The position numbers were made by a program, and so were the translations under genes. A model generated the notes under the pieces. It was not told where the DNA came from, did not search any database, and saw only the letters and a program-made list of their open reading frames with translations. Source: Mesorhizobium sp. (GTDB lineage Bacteria; Pseudomonadota; Alphaproteobacteria; Rhizobiales; Rhizobiaceae). From it: a DNA stretch of 64,000 bases. The stretch spans positions 1 through 64,000 of the forward strand of contig NZ_JAFKID010000022.1 of assembly GCF_017306545.1 (NCBI RefSeq), written 5' to 3'. Numbering within the stretch: position 1 is the stretch's first letter; each line of letters opens with the position of its first letter. Positions 26,679 through 35,075 of the stretch are shown here, in pieces.

Positions 26679-29600
26679 TCAAACCAGGGCGAGGCGACGG
26701 CTGGCGGGAAGGCCCCAGCCGATCGACGTGCCGAGCTGACGAACGGTCACGTCGATCGATGCCGGCCGGGCGCCGAAATCGCCGGCGATTGCGGCGGCCG
26801 CGTAGGTCCAGCGCGGTTGCGCCACCTCGACGGTCCGCACCGCCGCGCCGTCGACGGGTGCAATCTCCAGCCGATAAAGCTCGCTTTCTTCGGCCAGCGG
26901 TATGTCGGTGCCTTCCCACTGATCGGCGTCGATGCGGCCGCAGCGGGTCCAGGACAGGACGAAATCGTCACCGTCCCGCACCGCGCGCAGGTGAACCGGC
27001 GCATAGGGCAGCAGAGCCCGAACGCCGCCGACCTCGGACGCCTGGACAAAATTGTCGGCGGAAAAGTCGAGCGAAGACGGTCCGACGCGCCAGTTCAGCG
27101 ACAAGCCGGCCTCGCTCGACAGCAGGCCGGCGGGCGCCACCGCGTCATCGAGCATGACGAAGTCGGCGCCCGCCGGCGCCCCCGCGGCCATGGCATCGGT
27201 GGTGCCAAGCTGGCCGCGCAACAGCCCCGAAAGCCTCCATGTCTGCGCCGCGACCTCCTCGGCCGTCTCGAATTGCAAGACCTCCCAGGCACCGGAGCCA
27301 GAGCGGACGGCAGCCGCGTTGGCTCCGTTCAGCAGTTGCAGGCGGCTGACGCTCGCGGCCTCCGCGTCGAACAATTCGACGGAAAGCCAGCCTGTGCGGT
27401 CGAGCCGGCCGGCAAAGCCCGCGCCGAGCGCCGCCGTCAAACGGCCGACTCCGGCGCGTTTCGCAACGAGGCCGCGCGCGACGAAACCGTCATCCCCCGG
27501 TGCGACGAAAATCGCCTGGCTGCGCCATGGCTTCTGCCAGGCGGCGACACGAAACTGGTCCTGCACCGCGCCGCTTCCGACCGCCGCCGGCAGATCCAGA
27601 AACAGAACGTGCGGCCGACCGACGACCGCCGGCGCCGTCACAGCACCCGTCGGCATGGCATTCGACCAGACGGCCGGCACACCGCGCGTGATCTGGCGGG
27701 CCGAAACCTTGCGGACCAACCCGTCCTCGATCTCGGTGACGAGGAATTCGGACGGATTTCCCGACGCCGCGACGGTGACTATCGCACCGGGGACGATTTC
27801 GGTTTGCGGCTGCGGCACGGCAAAGCTCGTCGTCTCGCGACCGTACCAGGTGCGTTTCAGCCAGTCGTCCAGCAAAGCGCGCGCCTGGCCGGCTTCCAGA
27901 ACACCGGGAAAGGAGAGCGAATGCTGCCTGCTGCCCGCCGCGCCAAGCCGGAGGCTGCGCACCGTGGCGGTCTGGTATTCGCTCAGCGGATCGCGGAAGG
28001 TCAAATTCGCCTCGGCCGGCAGGTCATGGTCCGGCTCGCGCTTCGTCTCGACCACCGGTTCGTCCGGCGCGGAAACGAATTCATCCACCGCGACGGCCGC
28101 CGCCCCGGAAGCATCGGCCTGCCGTATCACCAGCCGGTCGGGATCTTCCGCCACGATCAGGCCGAACAGATCGAGCAACGGCTCGAGCGCGGCGCGCGCC
28201 GAGGTCGGATCGTCGACCACATATCCGGCAACCGAGCCAGTCACCGCACCAATATCGGCCGCCGGCTGACCATGATCAGCCAGGATGGCGTTGACCAGAT
28301 CGCCCAGAGCCGGATTGGCGAGGCGGCCGTTGAGCCAATGGCCGCGATTCCAGTTCGTGCCGTCGGTCCAAAGATCGTTGCGCAGCGGAAAGGCCGGGAA
28401 CGGCCGTGCATCCCACGCCCACAGATAGATGCGCGAGGGATCGACCATGCGCCCGCCATAGACGGAAGAGAGTGGATTGGCGGTGTCGGAAATTGCGCCT
28501 GCATCGCCGCCCCAATGGCGCAGATGCGCCTCCAGGAAACGATGCTGGGCTGCGTCGGCCCGGCCGCCGCCGGAAAAATAGGGAATGCTGTTTTCCGCCG
28601 ACTTCGGATCGGGAAAGACGTTCGGCTGGTTGGGGCCCTTGTCGACCGCCGGGCAGCCGAGTTCAGTCAACCAGACCGGTTTTGCTTGCGGAACCCAGGC
28701 GGTTGCCGCCGCTTTCTGCACACCGCCGACCCGGTCGAAGTGCCGGTTGGACCACCAGTTCACGATGTCCTTGCAGCGATAGGTCCACGGCTTGCCGTAG
28801 GCGCCGTCGGTGATCGGCGCACGGGCGCGCGCTTCACGCGCTTCGGCGTCCGGATAATACCAGTCGAACCCTTCGCCGCCGGCGACCGCCTCGGCCAGAC
28901 CCGCCGGATCGTAAGGACCGGCGAAGCCGTCCGGGTTGCCGCCCGCATAATCGGCGTCGCGCCAGTCGGACAGCGGCATGTAGTTGTCGATGCCGACCGC
29001 ATCGACGGCCGGATGCGCCCACAGCGGATCGAGGTGGAAATAGACGTCGCCGCTGCCATCGGCCGGATGATGGCCGAAATATTCGCTCCAGTCGGCGCCA
29101 TAGGTGATGCGCGTGCCGGCCCCCAATACGGAGCGCGCGTCGGCAGCCAGCGCACAAAGCTGTTCGACAAAGGGGAAGGCGTCGGCTTCATCCCGCAAGG
29201 TGGTGAGCCCGCGCATTTCGCTGCCGATCAGAAAGGCATCGACGCCGCCCGCACGCACGGCGAGATGGGCATAGTGAAGGATCAGCCGGCGAAAGCCCCA
29301 GTCGTCGGCCGATCCGGAGAAGGCGACTGTATCGCCGCTCGCCGCGAAGTCGATGGGGAGCGCCGAACCACAGAAAGAGACGACCTGCGTTCGCGCCGCT
29401 GCGGTCCGGTCGGCGCTGCCTGGCAACATCGGCGCGGGATCGACGGTGATGCGGCCGCGCCACGGATAGCTCGGCTGCTCGGCGCGCCCATAAGGATCGG
29501 GCGAGGCGTTGCCGTCCGGTATGTCCATCATCATGAAGGGATAGAGCGTGACGCTAAGGCCCCGCGCCTTGATCTCGACGATGGCGTCGATGACGCTGCG

Positions 29601-30575
29601 GTCGGACGGCGTGCCGCCGTAGGCCGCGCCGCCGTCATGCCGGGAAACGACCGGCGCGTCCGCGCGCTGGACGCCGGAAACGATCCAATCGCTCGACAGC
29701 CCGTCAGCGCTGGCCGTGGTCACGGCCGGGCGGACGCGGCAATGGCCTGCCCTCAGATCGTCGCCGAACCAGGTAACGATCAGCGCCACATGCTCGAGAT
29801 TGGGGCATGTCGTCTGCAACTCGTCCAGCGAGGCGGCGATATCCGTGCCGGCAAACAGGACGTTGCGGTTGATCGCCGCCTCTTCGCCCGGCCGCTTCTG
29901 CCGCGTGACGAGTGCCGGCGACAGCCCGTATTCGATCGCGCCGGGAAGCAAGGCTACGGCGCGCACGGACCGGTGAAGTGCACCGACCGGCCGAATGATC
30001 TCGAACTGCACCTGCGGAATACGGTTGCCGTAGTCGCCGATCGGCAGCCGGTCGAGCACGATATAAGCGATATCGCGATAGGCCGGCGTGTTGCCGGCGC
30101 CCTGTTTCGCCTCGATCAGCGGATCGGCGGGCTGCGCGGCGGAACCTTGATAGACACGCAATTCGACCGTCTCGCGGTCGATTTCCCTACCGTCCGCCCA
30201 GATGCGGCGGATGCCGGCGATCTCGCCTTCGCAAAGGGCGAAAGCGACGTTGGCGTAGTAGGAATATTCCGTCACCTTGGGGCCGAGCTTGCCCTGCCGC
30301 CGGGTCGCCTGGCTCTCTTCGAAGCGTGTCGCCCAGATCAGGATGCCGCCGAGCCGCGCCGTGCCGTAAAGGCGCGGCAGCGCCACGCCCTCCTCGGCGG
30401 TGAACGGCCGTGCGCCGCTGAGGCGCGGTCCCTCGATGCGGCTGGTGCCGTTGATCAGCGCCCGGTCGACGGCATAGCCGGCCAGCGCGCCGGCGGCGGT
30501 GCCGATGGCAGAGCCGACGGGACCGAGCAGTCCGCCGAGATAGGCGCCGGCTGCTTGCAGAAGGATTGTCGCCAT
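26679..30575 (-). CDS. GTA host-specificity / tail-tip protein (gp15-like)
   Basis: 1298 residues, near the length of R. capsulatus gp15. An N-terminal glycine-rich hydrophobic segment (GPVGSAIGTAAGALAGYA) is followed by a tail-hub region. Residues about 400-740 hold the GTA TIM-barrel-like domain with FLIGSEMRGL, GADWSEYFGHHPADG and VWLTELGCPAVDKG, which look like a glycoside-hydrolase barrel with conserved Glu residues. A phage tail-3-like domain and the C-terminal rcc01698-type domain complete it. It forms the distal tail fibre hub that contacts the recipient envelope, possibly cutting cell-surface glycans. It starts 15 bases after the peptidase gene. Confidence 0.93.
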   Translation of the reverse strand: MATILLQAAGAYLGGLLGPVGSAIGTAAGALAGYAVDRALINGTSRIEGPRLSGARPFTAEEGVALPRLYGTARLGGILIWATRFEESQATRRQGKLGPKVTEYSYYANVAFALCEGEIAGIRRIWADGREIDRETVELRVYQGSAAQPADPLIEAKQGAGNTPAYRDIAYIVLDRLPIGDYGNRIPQVQFEIIRPVGALHRSVRAVALLPGAIEYGLSPALVTRQKRPGEEAAINRNVLFAGTDIAASLDELQTTCPNLEHVALIVTWFGDDLRAGHCRVRPAVTTASADGLSSDWIVSGVQRADAPVVSRHDGGAAYGGTPSDRSVIDAIVEIKARGLSVTLYPFMMMDIPDGNASPDPYGRAEQPSYPWRGRITVDPAPMLPGSADRTAAARTQVVSFCGSALPIDFAASGDTVAFSGSADDWGFRRLILHYAHLAVRAGGVDAFLIGSEMRGLTTLRDEADAFPFVEQLCALAADARSVLGAGTRITYGADWSEYFGHHPADGSGDVYFHLDPLWAHPAVDAVGIDNYMPLSDWRDADYAGGNPDGFAGPYDPAGLAEAVAGGEGFDWYYPDAEAREARARAPITDGAYGKPWTYRCKDIVNWWSNRHFDRVGGVQKAAATAWVPQAKPVWLTELGCPAVDKGPNQPNVFPDPKSAENSIPYFSGGGRADAAQHRFLEAHLRHWGGDAGAISDTANPLSSVYGGRMVDPSRIYLWAWDARPFPAFPLRNDLWTDGTNWNRGHWLNGRLANPALGDLVNAILADHGQPAADIGAVTGSVAGYVVDDPTSARAALEPLLDLFGLIVAEDPDRLVIRQADASGAAAVAVDEFVSAPDEPVVETKREPDHDLPAEANLTFRDPLSEYQTATVRSLRLGAAGSRQHSLSFPGVLEAGQARALLDDWLKRTWYGRETTSFAVPQPQTEIVPGAIVTVAASGNPSEFLVTEIEDGLVRKVSARQITRGVPAVWSNAMPTGAVTAPAVVGRPHVLFLDLPAAVGSGAVQDQFRVAAWQKPWRSQAIFVAPGDDGFVARGLVAKRAGVGRLTAALGAGFAGRLDRTGWLSVELFDAEAASVSRLQLLNGANAAAVRSGSGAWEVLQFETAEEVAAQTWRLSGLLRGQLGTTDAMAAGAPAGADFVMLDDAVAPAGLLSSEAGLSLNWRVGPSSLDFSADNFVQASEVGGVRALLPYAPVHLRAVRDGDDFVLSWTRCGRIDADQWEGTDIPLAEESELYRLEIAPVDGAAVRTVEVAQPRWTYAAAAIAGDFGARPASIDVTVRQLGTSIGWGLPASRRLALV

Positions 30576-30590
30576 AGAGGCTCCGAACGG

Positions 30591-31040
30591 TCAGATGGAT
30601 GGAAAAGCGAAGACGGCCGCGATGCGGCGTCGCCATTGCGGCACGAGCGGCGACAGCGCGACGGCGGCCGCCCCTTCGTAGGCATGAACGAACCTGTCCG
30701 CGCTAACGGCGATGCCGAGATGCCGGGCCGGCCAGTGCGGGCGCCAGCGAAACAGCAGCAAGTCTCCCGGCGCCACGGCTGCGGCGTCCTTTTCGTGAAA
30801 ATGCCGCCGCGCGGCATCGGCCAGTCGGTCGCCCTCGCCGTTCGGCGACCAGTCGGCGGCATAGGCGCCCGGCTCTTCCAGCTCGCGGCCGTAGACCTGC
30901 CGCCATACGCCGCGCACCAGCCCGAGACAGTCGCAGCCTATGCCTTTGCGACAGCCTTGATGCCTGTAGGGCGTGCCGATCCAGGCCAGCGCCTCGGCAA
31001 TCACCGCGTCGGCGGGTTCAGGGAACGACTGGGCCGCCAT
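30591..31040 (-). CDS. NlpC/P60-family cell-wall peptidase (GTA gp14-like)
   Basis: 149 residues. Catalytic Cys lies in GCDCLGLVRGVW near residue 37, the His in PARHLGIAV near 107, both in the normal order for NlpC/P60 cysteine peptidases. It lacks a signal peptide, as expected for a protein carried in the tail. It is thought to cut peptidoglycan peptides of the recipient to let the particle or DNA through. It overlaps the gp13 gene by 23 bases. Confidence 0.93.
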   Translation of the reverse strand: MAAQSFPEPADAVIAEALAWIGTPYRHQGCRKGIGCDCLGLVRGVWRQVYGRELEEPGAYAADWSPNGEGDRLADAARRHFHEKDAAAVAPGDLLLFRWRPHWPARHLGIAVSADRFVHAYEGAAAVALSPLVPQWRRRIAAVFAFPSI

Positions 31041-31908
31041 CGAAAACGCCGCCGTCGGTCACATAGGAATAGGCCGAATCGTTGCCGGGCAGGTGCGGAA
31101 AACCACGAAAATTCAGCGCATTGGCGAACTTCGCCTTACAGGTCGTAAAGCTTTTGTCGCAGCCGGCCGCGATCGAAAAGGCGTCGCCGGGTGCGATCGC
31201 CGGGCCGACGGACGGCAACAGGACGAGGCTCGTCATGCTTCCCTCCCGGCGATGAGCGACAACCCGCTCGGAGCGGCCCGCACGCGCGCCGCTCGTCCAG
31301 GTCAGTGTACCTGCGGAGAACCAGCCGCCTTCATAAGCTTCCAGGCTCGCGACCCCGAACGTGTCGGATGTGCCGACCGTCGTGACGGTTCCAGCCACCG
31401 TGAACCCCGGCTGATCGAGTAAAAAGCCACAACGCGCATCGCCCAGTTCCGCATTGCAGGAGCGCGTGACATAATGGCCGTTCGGCTGGTCGAGCGCCGT
31501 CACCAGACTTTCCAGTTCGGCGACGAAGCGTTCATCGCTGCGCGTGATCTTGCCGATGGTCGCGGTGCGGATCACGGCGAAATCCGTCGGCTGGCGCCAG
31601 TTGACCAGCAGCGTCTCCACCTTGGCGCCGTCGTAGAGCCCCGCGGCTATATCCTCGTCGCTGATGCGCTGCGAGGACAGCGCGCCTTCGACATCGACCG
31701 TATCGACGGCCAGCCCGAGCGAGTCGCGCGCCTCGCTGGCGGAGAAGCCGGTTTCGGGCTCGCAAGTCAGGCCGTCGACCGCCAGCCGACGGTCATGGTC
31801 GGTAAAGCCCCAAACCGTACCGTCGCGCCGGGTCAGGCGCCAGCAATGGCTGACGGTGGTGACATCGCGGGCGAAATGAGCCGCGAGCGCCGCAGGATAG
31901 GCCGTCAC
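31018..31908 (-). CDS. GTA baseplate protein, DUF2163 (gp13-like)
   Basis: 296 residues from a GTG at 31908 that overlaps the stop of the preceding gene (GTGA). The N-terminal DUF2163 domain (CWRLTRRDGTVWGFTDHDRRL) and the C-terminal phage_BR0599 domain (Cys-containing AAGCDKSFTTCKAKFANALNFRGFPHLPG region, four Cys in all with RSCNAELGDARCGF) are both present. The conserved cysteines match those that bind iron-sulphur in R. capsulatus gp13 as seen in particle structures. It is a baseplate hub protein. Confidence 0.92.
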   Translation of the reverse strand: MTAYPAALAAHFARDVTTVSHCWRLTRRDGTVWGFTDHDRRLAVDGLTCEPETGFSASEARDSLGLAVDTVDVEGALSSQRISDEDIAAGLYDGAKVETLLVNWRQPTDFAVIRTATIGKITRSDERFVAELESLVTALDQPNGHYVTRSCNAELGDARCGFLLDQPGFTVAGTVTTVGTSDTFGVASLEAYEGGWFSAGTLTWTSGARAGRSERVVAHRREGSMTSLVLLPSVGPAIAPGDAFSIAAGCDKSFTTCKAKFANALNFRGFPHLPGNDSAYSYVTDGGVFDGGPVVP

Positions 31909-32555
31909 AACTGTACCTCGACCAACGGGATGGATGGAATCTGCCCTGCCTTGAACGCTTTCAGGTTGACGGACAGGCGCTCGGTATCGAAGCGCACCGG
32001 CACGTCGAACTCGTAGCCGGCGGTGATGACCGCTCCCGCCGCAGGAAGATGGCCCGGCGCAAAGACGATCTCGCCTGTCTCGCCGTCGAAGCTGCAAGCC
32101 GAGGCCATGTCCTGCTCGACGGTCGCGACGGCCACGCGAAGGCTTTCCGCGCGCGGCTTCATGACGAGGCGGCGATAGGCATCGTCGCCGGCGCCATAGA
32201 CTTTCGCCAGTGGAAAGCGGTCGCTGACGCCATCGCCGACGCCGATCGCCTGATCGAGCGGGGATGGCGCCGCGCCCGGCCGGCAGGACTTCATGTCGAA
32301 CGGATCGCGGAAGCGGAAGGCGTGGAGAGAACCGCGCCGCGCCTCGAAGAAATCGATCACCTCATGCAGATCGTCCAGCGAGCGCACGCCGGTGCCGGCG
32401 TCGTAATAGTGCCGCGACTGTGAAAAACGCGCATTGCGTTTTTCCCGCCCGGAGGTCAGCGCGACGATCTCGTTGCGCCGTTCCGGCCCGCCCGTCGCGC
32501 CGAAGGAGACGCCGAGCGGAAACAGCACGTCGTGGAAACTGGAAAGTTCGGTCAC
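31905..32555 (-). CDS. GTA distal tail protein, DUF2460 (gp12-like)
   Basis: 216 residues from a GTG at 32555. The DUF2460 signature is clear: FPLGVSFGATGGPERR near the start, SQSRHYYDAGTGVRSLDDLHEV, and HAFRFRDPFDMKS. In phage terms it is a distal tail (Dit-like) protein that joins the tube to the baseplate. The next gene overlaps its stop. Confidence 0.93.
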   Translation of the reverse strand: MTELSSFHDVLFPLGVSFGATGGPERRNEIVALTSGREKRNARFSQSRHYYDAGTGVRSLDDLHEVIDFFEARRGSLHAFRFRDPFDMKSCRPGAAPSPLDQAIGVGDGVSDRFPLAKVYGAGDDAYRRLVMKPRAESLRVAVATVEQDMASACSFDGETGEIVFAPGHLPAAGAVITAGYEFDVPVRFDTERLSVNLKAFKAGQIPSIPLVEVQL

Positions 32556-32563
32556 GGATAGCC

Positions 32564-33145
32564 TCAGAAGGTTCGGGTTCCGCGCGAGACGGCGCGCGCC
32601 AGCATGCCGGTGATCTGCGCCTCCGACTTGCGGAAGGAGGAGGCGTCCTGCGCGGTGACGTTGAAGACGACGTTGACCGGCGCGGCGTTTCCGGCTGCTG
32701 CCACCCCCAGGCTGCCGTCGGGGCCGCGGCGCAGCGGCAGGATGGCTTCCGACCCGGCCTCGCCCATCAGGCCGAGATTGCCGCCGAGCGGAAAATAGGT
32801 CGGTGCCGACACGACACCGCCGCCGGCGAAGGGAACGACATGGCCGGGCACGCCGCCCTTGGCGAAAGGCAGGATGCCCGCCAATCCGCCCACCAGCCCG
32901 GAAAACAGCGAACCGGCCAGCGATTGCAGGGGTTGCAGGCCCTGCCTCAGCGCCATGCCGGCCAGGTTGAGGCCGATGCGGCGCAGCACGTCGTCGAACT
33001 CGCGGCCGCTGACGACAGCGCCCTTCAGCGCCCCGGCCATCTGCGAGCCGAAATTTTCCGACAGTTTGCCGAGGTCGGCCAGCGCCGCCTCGAAGGGTGC
33101 CGTGTCGGCGCGCACGGACACGATGACGTCTTCGGCCAAGGTCAA
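32564..33145 (-). CDS. GTA tail tape-measure protein (gp11-like)
   Basis: 193 residues, close to the roughly 220 of R. capsulatus gp11 and far shorter than phage tape measures. N-terminal ADTAPFEAALADLG is the phage tape-measure start. A hydrophobic Gly-rich centre (SLFSGLVGGLAGILPFAKGG) follows, and the C-terminal part has GLMGEAGSEAILPL, a motif of lambda-type tape measures. Its short length predicts a short tail. It overlaps the previous gene by 4 bases. Confidence 0.92.
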   Translation of the reverse strand: MTLAEDVIVSVRADTAPFEAALADLGKLSENFGSQMAGALKGAVVSGREFDDVLRRIGLNLAGMALRQGLQPLQSLAGSLFSGLVGGLAGILPFAKGGVPGHVVPFAGGGVVSAPTYFPLGGNLGLMGEAGSEAILPLRRGPDGSLGVAAAGNAAPVNVVFNVTAQDASSFRKSEAQITGMLARAVSRGTRTF

Positions 33146-33318
33146 TTCTCCTGATCCAGAGTATCGGGAAAGGCGCGCATCAGCGCCGCGAGATCAGCAC
33201 GCAGGGGCGCCGGACCGCGCGCGGGCGAGCGGGCGCGCACGGCATGGCCGAACTCGACCGGCGTCATCGCCCAGAAGGCGTCCGGCGAAAGCCGCAGCAG
33301 GCCGAAACCGGCCGCCAT
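33142..33318 (-). CDS. GTA tail assembly chaperone (rcc01693-like), start uncertain
   Basis: About 58 residues from ATG 33318. The core LLRLSPDAFWAMTPVEF is diagnostic of the small phage tail assembly chaperone found between gp10 and gp11 in RcGTA-type clusters. Homology-like sequence (AFPWDDAM) appears to extend upstream of this ATG back toward the gp10 stop, but I find no ATG, GTG or TTG in frame there. The true start is therefore either this internal ATG or a rare codon, or translation continues from gp10 by frameshift, as occurs for tail chaperones of several siphophages. Confidence 0.75.
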   Translation of the reverse strand: MAAGFGLLRLSPDAFWAMTPVEFGHAVRARSPARGPAPLRADLAALMRAFPDTLDQEN

Positions 33319-33362
33319 CGCGTCGTCCCACGGAAAGGCCGACCGCTCGCCAGCTGCGGCAT

Positions 33363-33704
33363 CTAAGGGTTTTGCGGGGTTGCTCCTGCGGTCGCGGTGC
33401 CGAACGTGGCCACCAGCAATTCCGACACGACCGCCGCAAAGCCGGCCGCACCGTTGGCGCACTGCATGGCGCCGACCGCCTCGTCGTCGATATCTTCGCC
33501 GGCGCCGCGCAGGCCGGCGCCGATCACCCGCATTATGTCGAGTGCCGACAGCCGCCCGGTCGAAAACCGGTCCACCAGCGCGGCAAGATCGTCCGCCGCA
33601 TAGGCCGCTTCCAGTTCGGCCAGCGCGCCCAGCGTCAGGCACAGCCTGCGCGGTCTGCCGTCCAGTTCGGCCGAAATCTCGCCGCGCCGCCGGTTCGCAC
33701 TCAT
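33363..33704 (-). CDS. GTA gp10-family tail protein
   Basis: 113 residues. It belongs to the GTA_gp10 family by its start (GEISAELDGRPRRLCLTLGALAELEA), which is shared with tail tube-associated chaperones, and by its position. A low-complexity end (ATAGATPQNP) precedes the stop. ATG 33704 overlaps the stop of the tail-tube gene (ATGA). It probably works with the next small gene in tail assembly. Confidence 0.88.
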   Translation of the reverse strand: MSANRRRGEISAELDGRPRRLCLTLGALAELEAAYAADDLAALVDRFSTGRLSALDIMRVIGAGLRGAGEDIDDEAVGAMQCANGAAGFAAVVSELLVATFGTATAGATPQNP

Positions 33705-34117
33705 GCCACCACCGCGAAGCTGACCGCGCCCGCCGACTCCAGCGCCATCTCGAACGTGATTTCGCCGTCATGGGCGCCGGAATATTCCAGCGAAGTGATC
33801 TGGAACGGGCCGGAGACGGTGCCGAAGTCCGGAACCGCCATCTGCCAGGCAGCGATTTCCCCGGCGAAGAACTTCGACCGGATCAGCGCGTCTGACTGGG
33901 CGTCCTTGAAGATGCCTGAACCGCTGACGGCGGCGCGCTGCACACCGCTGCCGGCGAGCAGTTCGCGCCAGCGCCCGGCCGAATCCGCATCGGTGATGTC
34001 CACCGTCTCGCTGTTGAAAGCAATGCGCTTCGACCGCAGGCCGGCGACGGTGACGAAACCGCCGGTGCCATCGGAATCGAGTTTGAGAAGAAGGTCCTTG
34101 CCCTTCTGCGCGCCCAT
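33701..34117 (-). CDS. GTA major tail protein, TP901-1 type (gp9-like)
   Basis: 138 residues that begin GAQKGKDLLLKLD and contain AGLRSKRIAFNSETVDITDADSAGRWREL, the hallmark of TP901-1-like tail-tube proteins. Copies stack into the tail tube. Forty-six bases separate it from gp8, one of the few gaps in the operon. Confidence 0.92.
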   Translation of the reverse strand: MGAQKGKDLLLKLDSDGTGGFVTVAGLRSKRIAFNSETVDITDADSAGRWRELLAGSGVQRAAVSGSGIFKDAQSDALIRSKFFAGEIAAWQMAVPDFGTVSGPFQITSLEYSGAHDGEITFEMALESAGAVSFAVVA

Positions 34118-34163
34118 GCAGGCCTCCTGGTTGTGCTGTCGATTGTGGGGTTGATCCGGCGCC

Positions 34164-34571
34164 TCAGGCGCCGTCCTCGATCATGGCGCGGAAGCGCAAC
34201 AGGCCGTGATGGATCAAAAGATCCTCGTCGTAACGCGCTTCCGAATAATCCAGCCGCAGGGCGACCAGCCGGTGGGCCTCCAGAGTGAGCGGCTCTTCCA
34301 GCCGCGCCCGGATGGCTTCCATGATGGCCAGCGCTTCCTTCTTGCCCTGGCTCTTCGACCAGACATGCAGGATAAAAAGCTGTTCGGCGCCGCTTTCGGT
34401 TGCCGTGCTCCAGTCGTAGATGCCGGTCATGCCGAACGTCACATAGGGAAAGCGGGTGTTTGCGGGCGCCTGATCGAATACCTTGGCGCCACCGAGCAGC
34501 GCCATCAGCGCGCTTTCGGCGCCCAACGCGGCAAAGATCGCCTTTTGAAGATCAGCCGCGGCCGCGATCAT
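34164..34571 (-). CDS. GTA tail terminator/completion protein, DUF3168 (gp8-like)
   Basis: 135 residues of the DUF3168 family: LQKAIFAALGAESALMALLGG at the start, then VFDQAPANTRFPYVTFG and HVWSKSQGKKEALAIMEAI. It caps the tail tube at the head-proximal end. Its TGA lies in the 3-base loop of a 7-bp GC hairpin (34157-34163 with 34167-34173), which has no T-run. It overlaps the small gene upstream by 20 bases. Confidence 0.92.
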   Translation of the reverse strand: MIAAAADLQKAIFAALGAESALMALLGGAKVFDQAPANTRFPYVTFGMTGIYDWSTATESGAEQLFILHVWSKSQGKKEALAIMEAIRARLEEPLTLEAHRLVALRLDYSEARYDEDLLIHHGLLRFRAMIEDGA

Positions 34572-34740
34572 CGCCGTCCTCCTTCGTGCGCCGATCCAAA
34601 ACCGGGCGAGCCTGCCGCCTCTCCAGCGGCGGCTGTCTTATAGAAAGAGTGCCGCGCTCGGCCCGCTCGGCCAGGTCGAGCGCCCTCCAGCGCAAGGCGC
34701 GCACAAGGCCGTCGAGCGTCATCGCCATCGTCACCTTCAT
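34552..34740 (-). CDS. Small GTA-embedded protein of unknown function between gp7 and gp8
   Basis: 62 residues from ATG 34740, whose first bases overlap the gp7 stop (ATGA). Its 3' end overlaps gp8 by 20 bases. The first half is an amphipathic helix (TLDGLVRALRWRALDLAER) and the rest is very Arg-rich. The double coupling to both neighbours argues that it is translated. It has no counterpart in the R. capsulatus cluster that I know of; a small assembly or head-tail factor is possible. Confidence 0.6.
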   Translation of the reverse strand: MKVTMAMTLDGLVRALRWRALDLAERAERGTLSIRQPPLERRQARPVLDRRTKEDGDDRGRG

Positions 34741-35075
34741 AGGGTCGCCTCCCGCGTCCGGCACAGAAGGTAGCGGCCGCTCTCGTCGGGATCGTGCACG
34801 GTGACGATCCGGAAGCAGCGGTCGCCGCCGGCGAAGCGCATGTCGGCTTCGACATCGCCGCGATGGCGCAGGGTGATGCGGTGCGTCACCGCCTCCAGCG
34901 TCTGCCCGGCGCCGAAGCGGCTGTCGGCCGATACCGGCTCGATGCGGGCAAACACCGTGGCGACGTCGCTCCAGCTTTCGGCGAAGCCGCCGAGACCGTC
35001 CGACACGGCCGTCACCGTCTGGAGCACCAGCCGGGTGCGCAGCGCGCCGGGATCGACAAAGGTTTTCCCCATCAC
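34737..35075 (-). CDS. GTA head-closure / head-tail adaptor protein (gp7-like)
   Basis: 112 residues of the SPP1 gp16-like head-completion fold: DPGALRTRLVLQTVTAVSDGLGGFAESW, then AVTHRITLRHRGDVEADMRF and a final beta strand. A GTG at 35075 overlaps the gp6 stop, and an ATG at 35072 is the alternative. It closes the capsid vertex and joins it to the tail. Confidence 0.9.
   Translation of the reverse strand: MMGKTFVDPGALRTRLVLQTVTAVSDGLGGFAESWSDVATVFARIEPVSADSRFGAGQTLEAVTHRITLRHRGDVEADMRFAGGDRCFRIVTVHDPDESGRYLLCRTREATL

Noticed and set aside
26430-31148. A plus-strand open frame of 1,572 codons opposite the GTA host-specificity gene
   Set aside because: It is a shadow of high third-position GC on the other strand: Arg/Gly/Ala-rich without any domain, while the minus strand has a clear gp15, gp14 and gp13.
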